A stretch of DNA of 9,391 nucleotides from an uncultured Opitutaceae bacterium (GTDB lineage Bacteria; Verrucomicrobiota; Verrucomicrobiia; Opitutales; Opitutaceae). The stretch spans positions 1 to 9,391 of the forward strand of contig CAISJA010000117.1 of assembly GCA_903885525.1 (NCBI GenBank), given 5' to 3'. The position numbers and the translations under genes were made by a program. Shown here one piece after another: positions 1-7,503 of this stretch (the stretch's first letter is position 1; each line of letters starts with the position of its first letter). The notes under the pieces were generated by a model. It made no database searches, was not told the DNA's origin, and was given only the letters and a program-made list of their open reading frames with translations.

Positions 1-150
1 CGGAGCGGACAGGACCGCAGCCAGCTCAGGCACCGGTCTGACCGACGAAGACGCCGCCACACTCCGCCCGGCCGTCAGAGCCAGCACCGGCAGCAGCAGC
101 AAGACACGTAGCAGGCGCGAGGCAGGAAATGAAACGGTCAGGTGGGGCAT
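1..150 (-). CDS. Partial exported protein (N-terminal 50 residues, 3' end outside window)
   Basis: An open frame starts at the ATG at 150-148 and runs off the window edge without a stop. It begins MPHLTVSFPASRLLRVLLLL and continues as a hydrophobic core (about residues 13-27) followed by a small-residue stretch with SVAAS at 30-34, which is a classic Sec signal peptide with cleavage near residue 32-33. The residues after that (SSVRPVPELAAVLSAP) are too few to name a family; a periplasmic or outer-membrane protein is all that can be said. A sigma-70-like promoter lies just upstream on the same strand. It follows cusA after 262 nt, so it may be a separate transcription unit or a late member of the efflux operon. 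The function is unknown. Confidence 0.6.
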   Translation of the reverse strand, partial: MPHLTVSFPASRLLRVLLLLPVLALTAGRSVAASSSVRPVPELAAVLSAP

Positions 151-196
151 GGTGAAACTATTACGAGCGCCCTCGATTGAGAACGCAGGCGCGGTG

Positions 197-225
197 GATA
201 CAGTTGATCTGTTTTTTGATGTCAA
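197..225 (-). promoter_or_regulatory. Predicted sigma-70-type promoter for the partial gene at 1-150
   Basis: On the minus strand a perfect TTGACA (-35, 225-220) is followed after exactly 17 nt by TGTATC (-10, 202-197; 3 of 6 matches to TATAAT). Transcription would start near 190, giving a leader of about 40 nt before the ATG at 150. The -35 box is strong and the -10 weak, so activator help is possible. No start was measured. Confidence 0.4.
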
Positions 226-298
226 TCGGTGAGAGCGAGCAAAGCAGGAATGGTGCACAGATAAGAGACAAACATGGTGCAAAACCCTTGCAGGAATC

Positions 299-327
299 GT
301 TGGATAAAACGGGGGAACTGATCCAAC
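299..327. repeat. 7-bp perfect inverted repeat in the cusA downstream intergenic region
   Basis: GTTGGAT at 299-305 is matched by ATCCAAC at 321-327, with a 15-nt spacer. The half-site centres are 22 bp apart, about two helical turns. It lies between the cusA stop (413) and the promoter at 197-225. No T-run follows on either strand, so it does not look like an intrinsic terminator; an operator or a weak RNA hairpin are the alternatives. Nothing else was found in 226-412. Confidence 0.3.
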
Positions 328-412
328 AGCCCTTTCACCGCAGCAGGTGGCAGAAGCCCGGCACTCTACCGGCTGACGCCACGCAGCAATCCGGCGCTGA
401 TAGCCTGTGCGC

Positions 413-3400
413 TCAGACGACAATTTTTGGCCGAAGAGCCGGGGTGATAATCGCCCGCGAATGCCACAGGTAAAAAACAGCCGGATAGACGAGGAGTTCC
501 ATCATGGTCGAGGTGACCACGCCGCCAACCATGGGTGTGGCAATGCGCTTCATCACATCCGCTCCAGCGCCATGACTCCAGAGAATGGGCATCAAGCCAG
601 CGATGATGACGGCCGCCGTCATCGCCTTCGGTCGCACGCGCTTCACCGCACCTTGATAGATGGCATCACGCAGGTCCGTCAGGCTGCTCAGTTTGCCTGA
701 CCGCTGCCATTTTTCGTAGGCTAGGTCTAGGTAGAGCAACATCACGACCCCGGTTTCAGCATCCAAGCCGGCCAAGGCGATGATACCCACCCAGACGGCC
801 ACACTAAGATTATAGCCGAAGAGGTAGAGCATCCAGAAGGCACCAACCAGGGAAAAGGGCACGGCGAGAAGGACAATGGCCGTCTTAATCCACGATTTTG
901 TGTTCAGGTAGATGATGAAAATGATGATCAGCAGCGTCAGGGGTATCACGAGCAGGAGGCGGTGTTGCGCCCGCTCCATGTATTCAAACTGGCCGCTCCA
1001 AAAGATGCTGTATCCGGCCGGCACCCTGAGTTCACCCCGCGTCATCGAGTCAGCCACTGCCTGTTGGGCCGCACGGACGTAGGTGCCGAGGTCGGTCCCC
1101 TGGACGTCGACGTAAATCCAGGCATTGGGCACCGCCCCTTCGCTTTTCACTCCCATCGGGGCGGCCACGACCCGCACCTTGGCCAACTGGCCGAGTGGGA
1201 TTTGCGCCAGGGTCGAGCTGGTCCCGCCGCCCATCGCGGAGCCGGCGGCGCCAAGACGGACAGGAATGGCAATGTCCCGAAGGGCTTCCAGGTTTTCACG
1301 GTAATCCCGGTCGTAGCGGAGAATGACGCCATACCGTTCCAAGCCTTCAACCGTCGTCGTCAGGGGCATTCCGCCCAAGGCAACTTGCAGGACCTCCTGC
1401 ACTTCACCCACGGTGAGCCCGTAGCGGGCGATGGCATCCCGATCGAGGTCGAATTCGACATAGTTGCCGCCCATGACGCGCTCCGCAAACACGCTGCCCG
1501 TGCCAGGGACCCGGCGGACGATCGCCTCGATCTGGCCGGCGATGCGTTCCAATTCGGCCAGATTGGACCCAGCCACCTTGATACCCACGGGAGTCTTGAT
1601 GCCGGTGGCCAGCATGTCGATGCGGGTCTTGATCGGCATGGTCCATGCGTTGGTCAGCCCGGGGATTTGGACGGCTGCGTTCAAGGCGGCGACCAATTCA
1701 CTTGGCGTGCGGCGCCGGTGGGCAATCACTTTCCCCTCGGCATTGGTGATGTCCACGGGCGGCCATTCCTTCTCCGGCTTCAACATGATGGTTGTTTCGA
1801 TCATGTCCATGGGGGCCGGGTCCGTGGCGGTTTCCGCCCGGCCCATCTTGCCGAAGACATGACGCACCTCCCCGAAGGTCCGGATCATCCGGTCGGTCTG
1901 CTGCAGGATTTCCCGGGCCTTCGTCGGCGAGATCCCGGGGAAGGTGGTCGGCATGTAGAGCAGGTCGCCCTCGTCCAAGGGCGGCATGAACTCCGAGCCA
2001 AGGTTTTGGTAGGGGAAGGCGCGGCCGATTTTGGTGGCGACCGCCTTGACGCCGCCCTCCGGCAGGCGCTGGACGACCAGCGCATTCCAGGGGAAAAAGA
2101 CCCAGCCGATAATGAAGACTGCCCCGGTGATCACCCACCAGCGGAACCGGATCACGAGGTCCAGCAGAGGATGATACAGCCAGATGAGGAGCCGGTTGAG
2201 GGGGTTCTTCTCTTCTGCGGGTATTTTTCCCCGGATGAAGAACCCCATCAGGACCGGAGCCAGCGTCACGGAAAGAAACGCCGCCGTCGCCATGGAGTAG
2301 GTTTTGGTGAACGCAAGGGGCTTGAACATGCGTCCTTCCTGGGCCTGGAGCGTGAACACCGGCAGAAAGGAGACGGTGATGACGAGGAGCGAATAAAACA
2401 GGGTCGGCCCGACCTCGATGGAGGCATCGCGGATGATTTCCCAATGCGGCTTCTGGCCGCCGTCGTGCTCCATGTGCTGATGGGCATTCTCGATCATGAT
2501 GATGACGGCGTCCACCATGGCACCGATGGCGATGGCGATGCCACCCAGGGACATGATGTTCGAGCTGAGGCCCTGCTGGTACATGATGACGAAGGCAGCC
2601 AGCACCGCGATGGGCAGGATGACGATGGCCACGAGGGCGCTCCGGAAATGCATCAGGAAAAGCAAGCAGACCAAGGCCACCACGATGCTCTCCTCGATGA
2701 GCTTGGCCCTGAGTGTCTCCACCGCCCGGTCGATGAGCGCGGTGCGGTCGTAAACCACCGTGCATTCCACCCCCGGGGGCAGGCTTTTCATGGCCTGCGA
2801 CAGGCGCGCCTTGACGCCTTCGATGACCTGGCGGGTATCCACGCCGTAGCGGACAACCACAATGCCGCCCACGGTTTCCCCCTCGCCGTTCAGTTCGGCA
2901 ATGCCGCGCCGCATGTCCGGGCCGATCTGGACATTGGCCACGTCGCCCAGACGGAGCGGCGTCCCTCCTGGACCCCGGCCGACGGCAACTTTTTTCAAAT
3001 CGTCCACGTCCTGCACGTAGCCGCGCACGCGCAGGATGAATTCCTTTTCCCCCATTTCAATGGATCGCCCGCCGACCTCGCTGTTGCTCTTCTGCACAGC
3101 CATCGCGACCTCGCGGAGGGAGAGGTTGTAGGCGTGGAGCCGGTGGGGATCGACGGTGATCTGATACTGCTTCACCTGGCCGCCGACGGAGGCGACTTCG
3201 GCCACGCCGTCCACACTGGCCAGTTGATAGCGGAGGAACCAATCCTGCATGGAACGCAGCTCGGCCAGATCGTGGGTCTTCGAGTTGAGCGAATACATGA
3301 ACGCCCAGCCGACGCCGGTCGCGTCGGGGCCCAGTCGCGGCGAGACCCCCGCCGGCAGGCTGGCGGTGAGACCGCTGAGATACTCCAGCACCCGGCTGCG

Positions 3401-3718
3401 GGCCCAGTACGGGTCGGTGCCGTCTTCAAAAATGACGTAGACGAAAGAGAAGCCGTAGAAGGAATACCCCCGGACCACCTTGGCGGAAGGAACGGAAAGC
3501 ATCTTGGTCGTCAACGGATAGGTGAGTTGGTCCTGCACAATCTGGGGAGCCTGGCCCGGCCATTCCGTGTAGATGATGACCTGGGTATCAGAGAGGTCAG
3601 GGATCGCATCCAGCGGGATATGCTCCAAGGCATAATACCCACCCAGCAGCAGTGCCGCGGTCGCCGCGATGACCAGAAAGCGGTTTTTGAGGGAAAAATC
3701 TATGAGTCGGGTGAGCAT
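413..3718 (-). CDS. cusA: CusA-type heavy-metal efflux RND transporter (Cu(I)/Ag(I))
   Basis: This is the proton-driven inner-membrane pump of a three-part exporter that moves metal from periplasm or cytosol out through the outer-membrane channel. At 1101 aa it is slightly longer than E. coli CusA (about 1047). It shows RND architecture: TM1 near residues 13-30, a periplasmic porter loop, TM2-6 between about 341 and 495, TM7 near 522-541, a second large loop, and TM8-12 from about 920 to 1083. IPDLSDTQVIIYTEWPGQAP and FEDGTDPYWARSRVLEYL are CusA/CzcA hallmarks. The three metal-path methionines of CusA (M573, M623, M672) are present here as M589 (LLYMPTTFPGIS), M639 (APMDMIETT) and M702 (TRIDMLATGI), favouring Cu/Ag over Zn/Co. 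Proton-relay residues correspond to D403, E988 and K1031. About 26 extra residues (543-572) precede GSEFMPPLDEG. The start lies 9 nt after the cusB stop; no Shine-Dalgarno sequence is visible. Confidence 0.95.
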   Translation of the reverse strand: MLTRLIDFSLKNRFLVIAATAALLLGGYYALEHIPLDAIPDLSDTQVIIYTEWPGQAPQIVQDQLTYPLTTKMLSVPSAKVVRGYSFYGFSFVYVIFEDGTDPYWARSRVLEYLSGLTASLPAGVSPRLGPDATGVGWAFMYSLNSKTHDLAELRSMQDWFLRYQLASVDGVAEVASVGGQVKQYQITVDPHRLHAYNLSLREVAMAVQKSNSEVGGRSIEMGEKEFILRVRGYVQDVDDLKKVAVGRGPGGTPLRLGDVANVQIGPDMRRGIAELNGEGETVGGIVVVRYGVDTRQVIEGVKARLSQAMKSLPPGVECTVVYDRTALIDRAVETLRAKLIEESIVVALVCLLFLMHFRSALVAIVILPIAVLAAFVIMYQQGLSSNIMSLGGIAIAIGAMVDAVIIMIENAHQHMEHDGGQKPHWEIIRDASIEVGPTLFYSLLVITVSFLPVFTLQAQEGRMFKPLAFTKTYSMATAAFLSVTLAPVLMGFFIRGKIPAEEKNPLNRLLIWLYHPLLDLVIRFRWWVITGAVFIIGWVFFPWNALVVQRLPEGGVKAVATKIGRAFPYQNLGSEFMPPLDEGDLLYMPTTFPGISPTKAREILQQTDRMIRTFGEVRHVFGKMGRAETATDPAPMDMIETTIMLKPEKEWPPVDITNAEGKVIAHRRRTPSELVAALNAAVQIPGLTNAWTMPIKTRIDMLATGIKTPVGIKVAGSNLAELERIAGQIEAIVRRVPGTGSVFAERVMGGNYVEFDLDRDAIARYGLTVGEVQEVLQVALGGMPLTTTVEGLERYGVILRYDRDYRENLEALRDIAIPVRLGAAGSAMGGGTSSTLAQIPLGQLAKVRVVAAPMGVKSEGAVPNAWIYVDVQGTDLGTYVRAAQQAVADSMTRGELRVPAGYSIFWSGQFEYMERAQHRLLLVIPLTLLIIIFIIYLNTKSWIKTAIVLLAVPFSLVGAFWMLYLFGYNLSVAVWVGIIALAGLDAETGVVMLLYLDLAYEKWQRSGKLSSLTDLRDAIYQGAVKRVRPKAMTAAVIIAGLMPILWSHGAGADVMKRIATPMVGGVVTSTMMELLVYPAVFYLWHSRAIITPALRPKIVV

Positions 3719-3727
3719 GGCGGGCGA

Positions 3728-5602
3728 TCAGCGGGCAGCCTTAGCGGAGGTGGAGGGTCCATCGAGTTCGTCGCCGCAATCCGGCATGGCGGAGCCATAG
3801 AAGGGATTTTTCAGTTTATCCGATCGCGCGAGCCAACGCCCGGTCCCGATGCCCGGGGCCATCGGGCATTGAAAGATGTGCCATCCCGCCCGGTGGTGGA
3901 GGTGGTTCTCCCGCGCGAGGTCGGTCACCGCCGTGCTGAAGTAGGCGAAGTCGCGCCGGGCAGCCTTCAACTCGGTGCGGTCAGGCAGCAAATCGCTGAA
4001 TTTCCCGAGCGGACCGTGGGCGGCATGCGCGTAACCCGCCAGAAAGTTACTGAGCCCCTGGCGCATCTTCGGCAGGGCCCGCTGGTACCCCGCCAGATCA
4101 TCCGCCCCCAGGGCCTCCGCCGCCTCGATGGTGTCGGTGGCCAGGGTCAGGAGCAGGCCCTTGGCGGAATCCGGCAGCGCGGTACCTTCCTCCATTCCCA
4201 CCAAGGGCGGCTCGGCTCCGGCCGGCCGCGCCGCCGGCTTCGCTTCCACCTCGGCCGAAGCCGGGGCGTCTGCGGACTTCAGCATTTTCTGGATCGCGTC
4301 CCGCAGCTGGCTCTCGGAATCGAGCATGAACTGGCCGGAAGTGACCACCTTCTCGCCGCCCGCCAACCCGCTCAGGACCTCGTAGAAATTTCCTTGGCTC
4401 CGGTTGCCCAGCTTTATTTCCCGTGGCTCGAAGGTGCCGTTGTCCCGGGCCAGAAACACGGTGTTGTGCTCGCCGCTGCGCAGCACGGCCAGATCCGGCA
4501 CCAACACCGCGGCATCGGCCAATTGGGCGGCAAAACGCACGTCCACAAACATTCCCGGACGCAGGCTGCCTTCGGGATTCGGCAGGACAAGGCGAGCGGT
4601 GGCGGAACGGGTCTGTTCCTCGACTTGAGGCAGGAGGGTTTCCACCGTGCCGGCCAGCGTCCGCTCCGGGCCGTAGGTGACCCGCACCGTAGCTTCCTGC
4701 CCGGGATGAACAAAGGCCAGGTCTTGCTCGAAGACCTGTGCCAAAATCCAGACCGAGGACAGGTCGGCGAGGCGGTAGATCCGCTCGCCCGGCTTCATCA
4801 TCTGGCCGACCACGCCCATTTTTTCGATGACCATGCCGTCCGCTGGGGCCGGAAAGACAGTGGTGCGCCTGGCCTCCTTCGTGCGGGCCAGTTCCGCAAT
4901 GGCCTCGGCCGGCAGGTCCAGGAGCCGGAGACGCGCCAAGGCCGCCCGGGTGACCGGGCCCCCGGCCTCTCCCTCGGCCTTCACGGCGACCAGAAAATTC
5001 AATTCCGCATTGTAAAGGTCGGGAGAGTAGATTTCGAACAGCGGGTCGCCGGCCTTCACCGCAGACCAGTTGGCATTGACTAACATCTTCTCAATCCATC
5101 CCTCGTATTTGGTCGTGATGTCCCTGAGGCCGCTCTCGTTGTAGGCCACGGTGCCGACCGTGCGGAATTCCCGGATGACAGGTCCGCGCGTGACGACTGC
5201 GGTCTTGAGATTCATGCGCTGGACCGTGACGGCATCGATCGGGATCGCCCGCCCGGAGTCTCCCTCCTCCTCAAAAACCGGGATGAGGTCCATGCCCATG
5301 GAGTCCTTGCCCGGTTTCTCGCTCATTTCGCCAGGATTCATGGAGGACTGGTAGAACTTGAGCTTCCGCCCGCCCGGAAGGGCCGCCTTGCCATCGTTGG
5401 GGGAACGGATCGGCGTGAGGGTCATGCCGCAGATGGGGCAGTTGCCCGGCTCTTTCTTGATGATCTGCGGATGCATCCCGCAGGTGTAGAGCTGCTCAGC
5501 CGCGTGGCTGCAGGGCACTCCCCCGGCCAGGGTGAGCGACAGAGTGGAGCCAACGGCGAAAAGGCCCGGCAGCAGGCGGAGGAAAACGAAGAAACATTTC
5601 AT
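3728..5602 (-). CDS. cusB: CusB-type periplasmic adaptor with N-terminal metal-binding heads and a C-terminal DUF3347-like domain
   Basis: This membrane fusion protein links the RND pump to the outer-membrane channel and probably hands it metal. It is 624 aa against about 400 for E. coli CusB. A signal peptide (1-35, cut near SHAA|EQ) is followed by a heavy-metal-binding domain at 39-65 (YTCGMHP, CPICGM) and a second, cysteine-free copy at 83-109 (YQSSMNPGEM, DSMGMDLIP). The barrel-sandwich and beta-barrel adaptor core (about 117-435) includes TTKYEGWIEKM, the LFEIYSPDLYNAELNFL hairpin entry and LRPGMFVDV. After a Pro/Ala linker (445-470), a helical region (475-565) leads to FQCPMAP (577-583), W590 and NPFYGSAMPDCG (599-610), the pattern of DUF3347 domains thought to bind copper. 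The ATG at 5602 lies 13 nt after the upstream stop and lacks a clear Shine-Dalgarno sequence. The family assignment is firm; metal binding by each module is inferred. Confidence 0.93.
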   Translation of the reverse strand: MKCFFVFLRLLPGLFAVGSTLSLTLAGGVPCSHAAEQLYTCGMHPQIIKKEPGNCPICGMTLTPIRSPNDGKAALPGGRKLKFYQSSMNPGEMSEKPGKDSMGMDLIPVFEEEGDSGRAIPIDAVTVQRMNLKTAVVTRGPVIREFRTVGTVAYNESGLRDITTKYEGWIEKMLVNANWSAVKAGDPLFEIYSPDLYNAELNFLVAVKAEGEAGGPVTRAALARLRLLDLPAEAIAELARTKEARRTTVFPAPADGMVIEKMGVVGQMMKPGERIYRLADLSSVWILAQVFEQDLAFVHPGQEATVRVTYGPERTLAGTVETLLPQVEEQTRSATARLVLPNPEGSLRPGMFVDVRFAAQLADAAVLVPDLAVLRSGEHNTVFLARDNGTFEPREIKLGNRSQGNFYEVLSGLAGGEKVVTSGQFMLDSESQLRDAIQKMLKSADAPASAEVEAKPAARPAGAEPPLVGMEEGTALPDSAKGLLLTLATDTIEAAEALGADDLAGYQRALPKMRQGLSNFLAGYAHAAHGPLGKFSDLLPDRTELKAARRDFAYFSTAVTDLARENHLHHRAGWHIFQCPMAPGIGTGRWLARSDKLKNPFYGSAMPDCGDELDGPSTSAKAAR

Positions 5603-5615
5603 GGTGGTATAAAAG

Positions 5616-6980
5616 TCAAGGATTCACGGAGCCGCTTTCCGTCAGCAGGGGCGAATCGGCTAGCCCGACATCAGAGACCATGAGCAGGAGTCCGTTCACC
5701 GCCGTCTCCCGGTCCCTCAGGGCGGCGGCCCGTTCGAGCAGCATCCCCAGTGACATGAGCTTGGTCTCCGGGATCATCGCCAGACCGGTCATGCCGGATT
5801 GGTAGCCAGCCTCCACCGTTGCCACGACCCGCTCGTTGCCCGGCAGAGCCGTGTCGTCGAGGTAGGCGATCATGCGGTCGGACTCGCGCACCATGTAAAG
5901 CATCTGGGCCAATTGGGCCGCCATCGTGAGCTGCTCGGCCATGACGCGGGCGACCGCGGCATCGCGGCGGGCCTCCGCCGAGGCGAGGATCGAGGCAATC
6001 TTGCCGCGCCAGACCGGGAGCGAAATCTGGGCGGTGGGGCGGACCATGAGCGGGCTGGCTTGGAGGTCTGCCATGGCCCCAAGCGAGAAGTCAGGGGTGC
6101 CGGCGGTCCGGGCCACCGCAACATTGGCCATAGCCATGTCCACCATCGCTCTCATCCGGGCCAGCTCAGGATTGGCGGAGAGGATTCGATGCCACAATTC
6201 CTCTTCGGAAGGCAGCTTGGTCACCACCAGCACGGGATGCGGCCAGACGGGATCTCCCTCGGTGGGCAGCAAACCCAAGGTTGCCTTGAAGGTGGCCCGG
6301 CCGGCGATCAGGCGGTCCTGGAGCGTTGCCAGCTCGGAACGCAGGCGGGCCGCCGCGTTCGCGATTCTGATCGGATTTTCCAGGGTGGCCATGCCCTTCC
6401 CGGTGGAATACTCGGCTTCAGCCACGGTGGCGGCCTGGGTCAGGGCCGCCAGCGAGGCTTCCCGCAGCCGGATGGCCTCCTCGACATAGGCCAGCTCGAT
6501 CCAGCTCTTGCGGACCTCGGAGGCGACACTGAGCACGGCGGAAACATAGGCACGGTAGGCAATCTGGCTGGTCGCCGTGGCCTCCTGCGCCATGGCCGTA
6601 CGCTTGCCCGGGGTCATGAAATCGAACATCAGCCCGGGCATGACAGTCATCAGTGTATCGGCGACATCGGCCTCAAAGGTGAACTTCGGGTCAGGCAAGG
6701 CCCGGCTCGGGACAATGGACTCCACGGCGGCCTGCCAATCTTGGTAGCCGGCCGCCACGGCGGGATGATTGAGCACCGCATAGCGGGCATATTCGGCAAA
6801 GGAGGAATCGGCCTGCCCTCGCGGCAAGGCTGCCGACTTCGCGCCGAGCGAGGGCAGTTGCCGGCCGATCCGCGCCACCTGCTCCCGGGCGGCCTGCTCT
6901 GATGGCAGCGCGCCCACACACCCCGACATGAGCAGGGCGGCCACCAAGGTCACGGAGGAAAAGAGCAGGCGCGTTGTCAT
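5616..6980 (-). CDS. TolC-family outer-membrane efflux lipoprotein (CusC-like role)
   Basis: This 454-aa protein has the length and heptad-rich helical make-up of outer-membrane efflux proteins (OEP family), which trimerise into a channel across the outer membrane and periplasm. The start at 6980 is chosen because it places a signal sequence ending in LLMSGC directly at the N-terminus, so Cys21 is the likely lipidated residue. The frame remains open further upstream but only as a shadow of the preceding gene. The first OEP repeat spans about 62-235 (AEYARYAVLNHPAVAAGYQD; LPDPKFTFEADVAD; GLMFDFMTPGKR) and the second about 262-435 (ILSANPELARMRAMV; PTAQISLPVWRGK). LNHP/ANPE with the following amphipathic helices is the duplicated family signature. 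A weak AAGGG (6996-6992) sits 11 nt before the ATG. Its position between the small protein and cusB makes it the outer part of this pump. Confidence 0.92.
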   Translation of the reverse strand: MTTRLLFSSVTLVAALLMSGCVGALPSEQAAREQVARIGRQLPSLGAKSAALPRGQADSSFAEYARYAVLNHPAVAAGYQDWQAAVESIVPSRALPDPKFTFEADVADTLMTVMPGLMFDFMTPGKRTAMAQEATATSQIAYRAYVSAVLSVASEVRKSWIELAYVEEAIRLREASLAALTQAATVAEAEYSTGKGMATLENPIRIANAAARLRSELATLQDRLIAGRATFKATLGLLPTEGDPVWPHPVLVVTKLPSEEELWHRILSANPELARMRAMVDMAMANVAVARTAGTPDFSLGAMADLQASPLMVRPTAQISLPVWRGKIASILASAEARRDAAVARVMAEQLTMAAQLAQMLYMVRESDRMIAYLDDTALPGNERVVATVEAGYQSGMTGLAMIPETKLMSLGMLLERAAALRDRETAVNGLLLMVSDVGLADSPLLTESGSVNP

Positions 6981-6987
6981 GTTTCGC

Positions 6988-7329
6988 TCAGCCCTTGTTC
7001 GTCCTGGCGGCGGCCTCGTCAATCTTCTGCAGGGAAGGGGCGGGGTCCTTCTCGAATTTCTTGACGCACCTGCGGCAGCAGAAACGCACGAGCCGGTCGG
7101 GTTTGCCCTCTTGCCGATAGACGTAGTCCACGGCCTCTCCCATTTCCCCGCCGAGTTCGTCTCCGGAGACCACACAGGTCTTGAGCGGATACTCGGCCTT
7201 GGCTTTGGCGAGCCAGGAGGCGCGGGAGGAATTCTGCGACGGCAGCGGCGACGGGGAAGGGCCGGGTTCAGCCGCGGCAGTGCAGGTAACACCGGTGAGG
7301 AGAGCGAGGGCGATGAGCAGTGTTTTCAT
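6988..7329 (-). CDS. Small exported TRASH/YHS-like cysteine metal-binding protein
   Basis: The 113-aa product is the first full-length gene of the efflux operon. MKTLLIALALLTGVTCTAAA is a signal peptide (cleavage near residue 20). After a Pro/Ser-rich linker (21-38) comes one compact module with YPLKTCVVSGDELG (47-60, Cys52), MGEAVDYVY (63-71) and VRFCCRRCVKKFEKDP (81-96; Cys84, Cys85, Cys88). The spaced Cys plus CCxxC followed by a KF(E)xDP helix resembles TRASH/YHS-type metal-binding folds. A role as periplasmic copper carrier or buffer, taking the place of CusF, is inferred from position. I chose ATG 7329 over the in-frame TTG at 7362, which would put 11 extra residues (TGPSPPFTPT) before the signal peptide. 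That TTG overlaps the stop of the mini-ORF upstream. The stop lies 7 nt before the channel gene. Confidence 0.8.
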   Translation of the reverse strand: MKTLLIALALLTGVTCTAAAEPGPSPSPLPSQNSSRASWLAKAKAEYPLKTCVVSGDELGGEMGEAVDYVYRQEGKPDRLVRFCCRRCVKKFEKDPAPSLQKIDEAAARTNKG

Positions 7330-7358
7330 GGTAGGAGTGAAGGGTGGGCTCGGGCCAG

Positions 7359-7436
7359 TCAATCAGTCAGCTGGCGCAGGAAGTCAGCCGGGCCGCCACC
7401 CGGGCCGCGGTGCGGGTGGCAGCACTGTTTCTTCAT
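7359..7436 (-). CDS. Candidate 25-residue Cys/His leader peptide upstream of the efflux operon
   Basis: ATG at 7436-7434 opens a 25-codon frame ending in TGA at 7361-7359. It begins MKKQCCHPHRG and ends ADFLRQLTD, so its core Cys-Cys-His-Pro-His is a credible soft-metal ligand set. It ends 29 nt before the next ATG, on the same strand. Upstream of the ATG the frame stays open for about 60 codons with no ATG or GTG and includes STGCGCTE directly before MKK. A TTG start 12 codons upstream (at 7472) would give a longer Cys-rich version, and this could also be the tail of a decayed gene. No Shine-Dalgarno sequence is seen. It could be a metal-responsive leader, a tiny metallopeptide, or chance. 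Confidence 0.35.
   Translation of the reverse strand: MKKQCCHPHRGPGGGPADFLRQLTD
7395..7420 (-). repeat. 7-bp stem hairpin inside the mini-ORF
   Basis: GCCACCC at 7395-7401 and GGGTGGC at 7414-7420 are perfect inverted copies around a 12-nt GC-rich loop containing CCGCGG. On the minus-strand transcript the 5' arm begins at the second Cys codon and the following His codon of the Cys-Cys-His-Pro-His stretch. A ribosome paused there would cover the stem. No U-run follows, so it is not an intrinsic terminator by itself. Confidence 0.35.
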
Positions 7437-7503
7437 TTCGGTGCATCCGCAACCTGTAGATAGCAATTCAACCCGAGCCGGCTTGGCGTGCTTGGTCGCA
7501 GTG

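Noticed and set aside
1..10. CGGAGCGGAC at the window start is the reverse complement of 9231-9240
   Set aside because: A 10-base match is expected many times by chance in 9.4 kb of GC-rich DNA, and the first copy is inside coding sequence; not evidence of flanking repeats.
346..412. Possible terminator after cusA
   Set aside because: Only weak 4-5 bp stems were found on the minus strand, with no following T-run.
1698..2765. A 355-codon minus-strand frame inside cusA
   Set aside because: It is another reading frame of cusA with His/Arg/Gly/Pro-rich composition and no family signature.
413..3718. Reading the pump as CzcA (Zn/Co/Cd)
   Set aside because: All three methionines of the Cu(I)/Ag(I) relay are present at matching motifs (M589, M639, M702) and the overall wording of motifs follows CusA.
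962..5083. A 1373-codon open frame on the plus strand, antisense to cusA and cusB
   Set aside because: Its translation is rich in His, Asp, Arg and Gly without any domain, while the opposite strand encodes two clear full-length pump proteins. Long antisense frames are expected in GC-rich coding DNA.
5799..6902. A 367-codon plus-strand frame
   Set aside because: It is antisense to the outer-membrane channel gene, with Gly/His/Arg-rich composition; a shadow frame.
5616..7292. A longer, 558-residue version of the outer-membrane channel protein
   Set aside because: The extra N-terminal part is an out-of-frame reading of the small cysteine protein gene. Starting at 6980 gives a proper lipoprotein signal sequence.
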